Source: a virus. Taken from it: a stretch of 22,460 bases of DNA. The notes beneath the pieces are model-generated. The model worked only from the letters and a program-made list of their open reading frames with translations. It was not told the origin of the DNA and did not search any database. The DNA is taken from IMG/VR virus record IMGVR_UViG_3300046318_000522, positions 1-22,460 of that record; one strand, given 5' to 3'. Positions 17,786 to 22,460 of this stretch are shown in pieces. A program made the translations under genes and the position numbers. Position 1 is the stretch's first letter; each line of letters begins with the position of its first letter.

Positions 17786-18724
17786 ATGTCCAATATTGTT
17801 CCGTTCAACACCAGCAAGCTCGCAACCCTTTTCGGCGCTCGCGCCAACATCTTCGGCGACGTCACCCAAGGTATCACTGAGGGCTTTGCGACCATGCGCT
17901 ACAAGGGCAAGGTCTGGAAGTGGAAGAAGGGCGGCACCGAGACGATCATCACCGACGACGAGGGCGAGCCCGTCCGCAGCATCGAGGTGGTCATCGTCAA
18001 CGCCTCCAGCGCGATCAGCAAGCACTACTACGAGAGCAAGTTCTCGGAAGGTCAGGATACAGGCGCTCCGACCTGCTGGTCCGTCAATGGCGTAACGCCG
18101 GACGCTGCTTCTCCCAAGAAGCAGCACTCGTCCTGCGTCTCCTGCCCGAAGAACATCTTCGGCTCGCATGTCAGCGACGCAGGCGTCGCCAGCAAGGCCT
18201 GCTCCGACCGCCGCCGCCTCGCCATTGTGCCGACCGCTGCGCTCCTGCAGGGCAAGGAAAGCATCTTCGGCGGGCCGATCCTGATCTCGGTTCCTCCGAC
18301 CTCGCTCAAGGCGCTGGCGCAGTATCAGAAAGAGTGCATGCAGCTCGGCGGCTTCCCCTACTACGCCGTCAGCACGCGCATCTCCTTCGATGCGGAGAGC
18401 GCGCACCCGAAGTTCAAGTTCAAGGCGGTGCGCCCCTTGGAAGAGAACGAGGCCGAGATGGTCATCGCGCTGGCGATGGACGACGTCACTCAGCGCATGT
18501 TGAACGTCGCCGTTGAGGAGGATGTGAAGCACGAGGAGCCGGTCAAGGAAGAGCCCAAGAGCTTCTTCGAGCAGCCGGTCGAGACGGCTAAGGCGGCAGC
18601 GCCGGAAGTCGAGAAGCCCAAGGCGACGCGCGCCAAGAAGGAAGCCGTCCCCGCAGCGCAGGAGACCAAGCCTGTCGCCGCTGGGTCAGACCTTGACGCG
18701 GCGCTGAGCGGACTGTTCGGCTGA
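17786..18724 (+). CDS. Cys-cluster protein of replication module, 312 aa
   Basis: Not firmly recognised. ATG 17786 follows AGGAG. Residues 1-90 are mixed alpha/beta with a basic patch (KGKVWKWKKGG). Cys97, Cys117, Cys120 and Cys139 (C-x2-CPKN ... KACSDRRRLAIVP) look like a zinc or Fe-S site. A further domain spans about 150-245. The remainder (about 245-300) is a Lys/Glu/Ala-rich tail ending DLDAALSGLFG, acidic then hydrophobic, which loosely recalls single-stranded-DNA-binding protein tails. The location directly before the primase-helicase makes a single-stranded-DNA-binding or primosome role possible. A ribosome-binding site near palindrome site 19 suggests regulation. Confidence 0.7.
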   Translation: MSNIVPFNTSKLATLFGARANIFGDVTQGITEGFATMRYKGKVWKWKKGGTETIITDDEGEPVRSIEVVIVNASSAISKHYYESKFSEGQDTGAPTCWSVNGVTPDAASPKKQHSSCVSCPKNIFGSHVSDAGVASKACSDRRRLAIVPTAALLQGKESIFGGPILISVPPTSLKALAQYQKECMQLGGFPYYAVSTRISFDAESAHPKFKFKAVRPLEENEAEMVIALAMDDVTQRMLNVAVEEDVKHEEPVKEEPKSFFEQPVETAKAAAPEVEKPKATRAKKEAVPAAQETKPVAAGSDLDAALSGLFG

Positions 18725-18733
18725 CAAAGCATA

Positions 18734-18759
18734 GCGGGCGAGCTATTCTGCTCGCCCGC
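18734..18759 (+). terminator. Intercistronic hairpin, weak terminator
   Basis: GCGGGCGAGC (18734-18743), TATTCT loop, GCTCGCCCGC (18750-18759): a perfect 10-bp stem with CTATTCCTC after it, not a T-run. It may attenuate transcription between the Cys-cluster gene and the primase-helicase gene. Confidence 0.6.
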
Positions 18760-18794
18760 CTATTCCTCTGCCCCTTACCTGCCGAGAACCGATC

Positions 18795-21635
18795 ATGGAC
18801 GCCGCTACGTTCCTTCGCCGCATTTTGCCCGACACGCAGGACGGGTTCTTCTCTGTGCATTTCATGGACCATACAAAGCCCAAAGGTCAGGGCTTCTGGG
18901 GCCGGGCGTTCAAAGACAAGAACGAGATCGAGAAGTGGGCCAAGTGGGCCTCGCAGCGCAACATGTGCGCCTACTACGCAATGGCTTCATACAAGACCGC
19001 CAGCGTCCGCCAGCAGGCCAACGGCCCAGCGTCCTATACGCCCACGCGCACCGCGGTGAACGCCGCCGCCATGAAGGCGCTGTGGATGGACATCGACATC
19101 GGCAAGCCGGGCGCATACGAGACGATTAACCTCGCCGTTAATGCGGTGGCTGAATTTGTGAAAGACACCGGGGTGCCGAAGCCGACCATCATGGTGGGCT
19201 CCGGGTCTGGCCTGCACGTCTACTGGACGCTGACCAAGACCATCACCCCGACCGACTGGGCGCTCCTTGCGAACGCCCTGAAGAACGCAGCATCGACCTA
19301 CGGGCTCCTGCAAGACCCCACGAGGACAGCTGATCCGGCAAGTGTTTTGCGTGTGCCGGACACCCTCAACTGGAAGTCAAAGGAACACCCGAAACAGGTC
19401 AAGGTGCTGGGTGCGCGCCCGGAGGACTACACCCCCGAGCAGATGCGAGACGCTCTGTCGCCCTACATGGTGGCAACACGCCCGGCTGGTCCGGCGCTGC
19501 TGCCGGGCTTCGGAGACTTGACGGCTGGCCTTGGCGGAGCCGCCAAGCCAGTCGATCTGACCCTCGTCCTGCCCGAGTGTGAAGTCCTCCGTGTCGCTGC
19601 AGAAACAGGCGGTGAAGCCTATGAAGAGCCGCTGTGGTATCAGACGCTGCGCGCGGCAAGCTACACGGATAAAGGGCGCGAATGGGCGCATACGATGTCC
19701 AAGGGGCATCCCAAATACGACCCCGGCGAGACCGACAAGAAGTACGACCAAGCCGTGGTGGCGAAAGAGCAGAACGACCTTGGCTGGCCGCGCTGCTCGC
19801 AGTTTGCTCAGCACCGCTCGACCGTCTGCGCCAAATGCCCACACTTCAGCGAGGGCAAGAGCCCGCTCAATTTCCGCAAGGGCGAGACCAACGACCTGCC
19901 GCCGCCCTACCTGCGCCACCCGCCGACCGGCCTGATCTACGTGCCGCTTGCGGCCAAGGGTGACGATGAGACCGAGCAGCGCACCACCGTGCCGATCCTT
20001 GACTACCCGCTGTATGACGCCCAGCTGGTCATGTCGGAAGGCAAGCAGGCGATCCGCTTCACCGCCCACATCCGCAGGAATACTGCCGTGCATCCGGTGG
20101 CCGTGACCGTACCGCTGGAGCGGCTCGGCGACGCCAAGCAGCTGGTCGCCCTGCTCAACGGGCAGGGACTGATCGTCAGTGCAGCCTACCGCGAACGCAT
20201 TGGGGAATTTCTTATGGCATGGACAAAGAAACTGCAGCGCGCGAGCGATCTGACGACCAACCCGGCGTTCGGCTGGGCGCGCGAGGGCGGCAAGACGCTG
20301 GGCTTTTCCTTTGCGGGCGCGTGCCACTCCGGCAAGGACGAGCTGCCGGTGATGGAGACCGACGCAGCGCTGAAGGACGGCTACACCCCGCATGGCGCAC
20401 TCGCCGCATGGCGCAAGGCGTCAGAATATATCTCGACGCAAGGTCGCCCGCAGCTCGACGTGATGCTGGCTACGGCCTTCGCTGCGCCCTTGGTCGAGTT
20501 CACTGACGAGATGGGCATGGTCATGTCGTTCATCTCGCCCGGCTCCGGCACCGGCAAGACTTCCGGCATGCGCACGGCACAGGCGGTATGGGGCGATCCG
20601 CACTCCGAGATGAACGCGCTCAATGACACGTCGGCGTCCGTCGCCCACAAGCTTGGCGCGCTGCGCAATCTGCCGCTGTTCTGGGACGAGCTGCGCGGTG
20701 ACGAGGACAGCCTCAAGTTCACCCAGCTGGTGTTCAACGTCACGCAGGGCAAGGATAAGTCCCGCATGACAGCAACCATCGAGCGTCGGCAGGTGGGGAC
20801 GTGGAACACGATGATGATCGTGGCGTCGAACCAGTCGATCTTCGAGCGTATGAAGGACGGCGCGCCTGAGGGCCCGGCGGGCCAGTATCGCGTCTTCGAA
20901 ATCGTCGTGCCGCCGATCCCGCAGGGCGTGCGCAGCTTCGCCGACTTCGGCACCGTCGTTGGCAAGGTTCGTAACAATTTTGGACACGCCGGGCTGGTCT
21001 ATGCCAAATACCTCGGCGAGAACCATGAGAAGGTCCGCGACGCCGTCAAGCGCATGGCCGAGCAGATTATCGTCAAGGTTAAGGCGGACAACCCGGAGCG
21101 CTTCTGGGTCTACTCCATGGCGACGATCATCGTCGGCGCGCAGCTCTCGCGCGAGCTCGACTTGACCGACATCAACGTGCCCGCCATGGCGAAATACCTC
21201 TTGGACGAGGCGTTCCCGGCGATGCGCGAGCAGGTCTCAATGGACGCCAGCCCCGTGCAGACCGGGGACACGGCAGGCCTGCTGGTGGATTTTGTGCGGT
21301 CCCTGCAGCCAGATCGCTATATCGAGACTGACACCCTGCCGAGGCCGGGCCACAAGGACAGCGTCGTCATCCTGTCGAACGAGAAGCTGCTGCGGCGTGT
21401 GGACGCCCATCTGGTGACCGACACCGGCCAACTGCGCATCTCACGCAAGGCCTTCCTCGAATACCTCAAGTCGCAGGGGGCCTATCGCCGCGGCGTGTCA
21501 CAGGAGCTGGAGGCGGCGCTAGGTGCGCTCAAGTCCAACACCTACCTTGCGCCCGGCACACCTTTCCGGTCGAACTCCAAGGAGAACGTCTGGCTGCTGG
21601 ACACCAATCACCCACAGCTCGGGGCGCTGAAGTGA
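18795..21635 (+). CDS. Primase-helicase (AEP-like primase + DUF927-type helicase), 946 aa
   Basis: Large replication protein. The N-terminal archaeo-eukaryotic-type primase/polymerase region shows WMDIDIG (Asp99, Asp101), GSGSGLH (His141) and LRVPDTLNWK. A Cys/His cluster follows (Cys334, Cys345, Cys348, His350). The C-terminal DUF927-like ATPase shows Walker A PGSGTGKT (Lys588), Walker B LFWDE (Asp631-Glu632) and sensor-like VASNQS. The last ~140 residues are probably a winged-helix DNA-binding domain (KAFLEYLKSQGAYRRGVSQELEAALG). The ATG 18795 ribosome-binding site is weak (GAGAA), so the start is less certain. It would prime and unwind DNA for the family A polymerase. Palindrome sites 20 and 21 are inside the gene. 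It ends the plus-strand operon. Confidence 0.9.
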   Translation: MDAATFLRRILPDTQDGFFSVHFMDHTKPKGQGFWGRAFKDKNEIEKWAKWASQRNMCAYYAMASYKTASVRQQANGPASYTPTRTAVNAAAMKALWMDIDIGKPGAYETINLAVNAVAEFVKDTGVPKPTIMVGSGSGLHVYWTLTKTITPTDWALLANALKNAASTYGLLQDPTRTADPASVLRVPDTLNWKSKEHPKQVKVLGARPEDYTPEQMRDALSPYMVATRPAGPALLPGFGDLTAGLGGAAKPVDLTLVLPECEVLRVAAETGGEAYEEPLWYQTLRAASYTDKGREWAHTMSKGHPKYDPGETDKKYDQAVVAKEQNDLGWPRCSQFAQHRSTVCAKCPHFSEGKSPLNFRKGETNDLPPPYLRHPPTGLIYVPLAAKGDDETEQRTTVPILDYPLYDAQLVMSEGKQAIRFTAHIRRNTAVHPVAVTVPLERLGDAKQLVALLNGQGLIVSAAYRERIGEFLMAWTKKLQRASDLTTNPAFGWAREGGKTLGFSFAGACHSGKDELPVMETDAALKDGYTPHGALAAWRKASEYISTQGRPQLDVMLATAFAAPLVEFTDEMGMVMSFISPGSGTGKTSGMRTAQAVWGDPHSEMNALNDTSASVAHKLGALRNLPLFWDELRGDEDSLKFTQLVFNVTQGKDKSRMTATIERRQVGTWNTMMIVASNQSIFERMKDGAPEGPAGQYRVFEIVVPPIPQGVRSFADFGTVVGKVRNNFGHAGLVYAKYLGENHEKVRDAVKRMAEQIIVKVKADNPERFWVYSMATIIVGAQLSRELDLTDINVPAMAKYLLDEAFPAMREQVSMDASPVQTGDTAGLLVDFVRSLQPDRYIETDTLPRPGHKDSVVILSNEKLLRRVDAHLVTDTGQLRISRKAFLEYLKSQGAYRRGVSQELEAALGALKSNTYLAPGTPFRSNSKENVWLLDTNHPQLGALK
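19126..19141. repeat. TTAAC-N6-GTTAA palindrome, site 20 (perfect, intragenic)
   Basis: Core CTCGCC, with A/T extending to 18 bp; encodes I-N-L-A-V-N. Confidence 0.9.
21067..21082. repeat. TTAAC-N6-GTTAA site 21 (one mismatch, atypical core)
   Basis: TTATC-GTCAAG-GTTAA, encoding I-I-V-K-V-K in the standard frame. The core departs from the usual YTYGAR, so this is a weaker member. Confidence 0.5.
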
Positions 21636-21674
21636 CCTACGACGCCCTCCCGCTCGACGTGGAGCTGGAGCAGA

Positions 21675-21690
21675 TTAACCTTGCGGTTAA
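21675..21690. repeat. TTAAC-N6-GTTAA palindrome, site 22 (perfect, convergent junction)
   Basis: Core CTTGCG. It lies between the end of the plus-strand operon and the minus-strand HNH-like gene, whose TAA stop (21689-21687) is inside the right arm. Confidence 0.9.
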
Positions 21691-21950
21691 GGCTGCGCCT
21701 TGCCGCCCCGCTTCCAGCCCCGGTTGAGCGGGATCGACTGCACCTGCCAGTTCTTCGGGTCATTGGAGCCGCCTCGGTCAAGCGGCGTGACGTGGCCAAC
21801 GTCTTTGCCATCGCCCTTGCGGACCAGCCCCTTCTTCATCATCGCGGCGCGCGCGGCATTGCGCTCGGCACGATTGGTTTTCTGCTCTTCGCTGGCTTGG
21901 TAGGCCGCGCGCTTGCGCAGGGTTTCTGCAGACAGGTTCTGCTTGGCCAT
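21687..21950 (-). CDS. Small HNH-like nuclease domain protein, 87 aa
   Basis: Minus strand. The N-terminal half is a basic, Ala-rich helix (residues 8-45). The C-terminal half carries DVGHVTPLDRGGSNDP (His53) followed by KNW (Asn67) and SIPLNRG (Asn76), close to the HNH pattern H-x-x-P-L-x-x-GG-S-x-D-x-x-N ... N. The Cys residues of zinc-containing HNH proteins are absent. Small HNH proteins near phage structural or packaging genes can assist packaging; here it is downstream of a lysozyme-like gene. Its ATG overlaps the upstream stop by 1 nt (TGATG). It shares its last codon with palindrome site 22. Confidence 0.75.
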   Translation of the reverse strand: MAKQNLSAETLRKRAAYQASEEQKTNRAERNAARAAMMKKGLVRKGDGKDVGHVTPLDRGGSNDPKNWQVQSIPLNRGWKRGGKAQP

Positions 21951-22460
21951 CAGGCAATATCCTCTTCCGTCATGTCTTCGAAGTCGGCGAGCGCCGCCGC
22001 AAGCAGACGCGGGTTAGCCCGGAAGCCTTCCCATGTCGAAGGCTTGACGCCCTGCCCCTGCGCGATGGCGTAGGCCAGTTTGCGCTGGTTGGTCTCGTCG
22101 AACAAGTCGTCCCACTCCAACCCTGCAGCCGCCATATACGTCTTCATCGTGCTACCGACGATCTGGAACGCGCCCAGCGCGGATGAGCCCTTGCCGCCCA
22201 TATCGGCGCGGTGGCGAGGCCGGATGACCTCTTGGCCGAAGTTATACGCCTCGGCCAGCGTCATCTCGGTCAGCGGCTTGGGCGGCCTGCCGTAGCGGCC
22301 ATAGCCCAGCACCTCTTCGTAGGGGTCGCCGTCGCGCGCCGTGCCTTCCGCCTTGATGATGCTGGCGAAGAATGGATGCTCAGTGTCCGGCGTCCATGCC
22401 GCGGTCTCGCGCGGCGTCGTGACCAGCGGAGCGGGGCGCGCGGCAGGAGAGAGCGTGCCC
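21950..22460 (-). CDS. Lysozyme/transglycosylase-like protein, 5' end beyond window
   Basis: Minus strand; the frame stays open to the window edge, so at least 169 C-terminal residues are present and the true start lies outside (a GTG at 22312 is internal). The visible part contains HPFFASIIKAEGT with a candidate catalytic Glu, then YGRYGRPPKPLTEMTLAEAYNFG, then KGSSALGAFQIVGSTMK, and ends in helices. The AEGT ... SSAxGxxQ layout resembles lysozyme-fold phage muralytic enzymes such as the lambda R (GH104) type. It may be an endolysin or a virion-associated peptidoglycan hydrolase; the preceding Pro/Ala/Thr-rich stretch (LSPAARPAPLVTTPRE) suggests a linker after an upstream domain. Confidence 0.75.
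   Translation of the reverse strand, partial: GTLSPAARPAPLVTTPRETAAWTPDTEHPFFASIIKAEGTARDGDPYEEVLGYGRYGRPPKPLTEMTLAEAYNFGQEVIRPRHRADMGGKGSSALGAFQIVGSTMKTYMAAAGLEWDDLFDETNQRKLAYAIAQGQGVKPSTWEGFRANPRLLAAALADFEDMTEEDIA

Noticed and set aside
113-21690. Palindromes as CtrA binding sites
   Set aside because: CtrA sites are TTAA-N7-TTAA and not symmetric in this way; here the TTAA spacing is 8 with C/G inner bases forming a dyad.
21632-21727. 31-codon plus-strand frame overlapping the primase-helicase stop by GTGA
   Set aside because: It runs into the minus-strand HNH gene and palindrome site 22, has no recognisable feature, and half of it is antisense to a supported gene.

Overview
The window looks like part of a tailed-phage (or phage-derived) genome from a high-GC host, most likely an alphaproteobacterium. 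The evidence is a compact, almost entirely plus-strand run of mostly small, overlapping genes of unknown function; a complete phage-type DNA replication and nuclease module; a minus-strand lysozyme-like gene at the right edge; GC-rich codon use; a GcrA-like helix-turn-helix protein; and the apparent complete absence of GANTC, the CcrM methylation site typical of Alphaproteobacteria. The host assignment is inference.

Layout. 1-1090: a gene of unknown function (198-1058) closed by a strong terminator. 1091-1998: a 0.9-kb non-coding region packed with hairpins, direct and inverted repeats built on TCTTAC, a DnaA-box-like word and a promoter; it is a candidate origin or master control region. 1999-6294: about fourteen small genes, many joined by ATGA or TGATG overlaps, including a set of probable paralogues. 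6319-9905: a DUF3150-like protein, a MoxR-type AAA+ ATPase and a metallopeptidase/VWA protein, a recognisable chaperone-like trio. 10001-10729: one unknown gene and a terminator. 10730-10979: divergent promoters, with a candidate small minus-strand RNA. 10980-21635: the replication operon, holding family A DNA polymerase, HTH protein, Cas4-like nuclease, three tandem paralogues, micro membrane peptides, VRR-NUC nuclease, SNF2-type helicase, a Gp157-like protein, a Cys-cluster protein and a large primase-helicase. 21687-22460: minus-strand HNH-like and lysozyme-like genes converging on that operon.

The most unusual feature is a 16-bp dyad, TTAAC-N6-GTTAA (ideal form TTAACTTCGAAGTTAA). It occurs 12 times perfectly and about 10 more times with one or two changes. 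It lies upstream of genes, across stop codons, over a -35 box and inside coding sequences. The copies inside genes all sit in one reading frame, the only one that avoids both a stop and rare TTA codons. The copies span the whole window, which suggests a genome-wide binding site for a phage repressor, architectural or segregation protein.

How the genes may work together: the polymerase, primase-helicase, SNF2 helicase, two PD-(D/E)XK-type nucleases and the Cys-cluster protein probably form the replication and recombination machinery. The small 5' genes are probably early host-takeover genes. The MoxR/VWA trio probably remodels a protein complex. Functions without recognisable motifs are stated as unknown.
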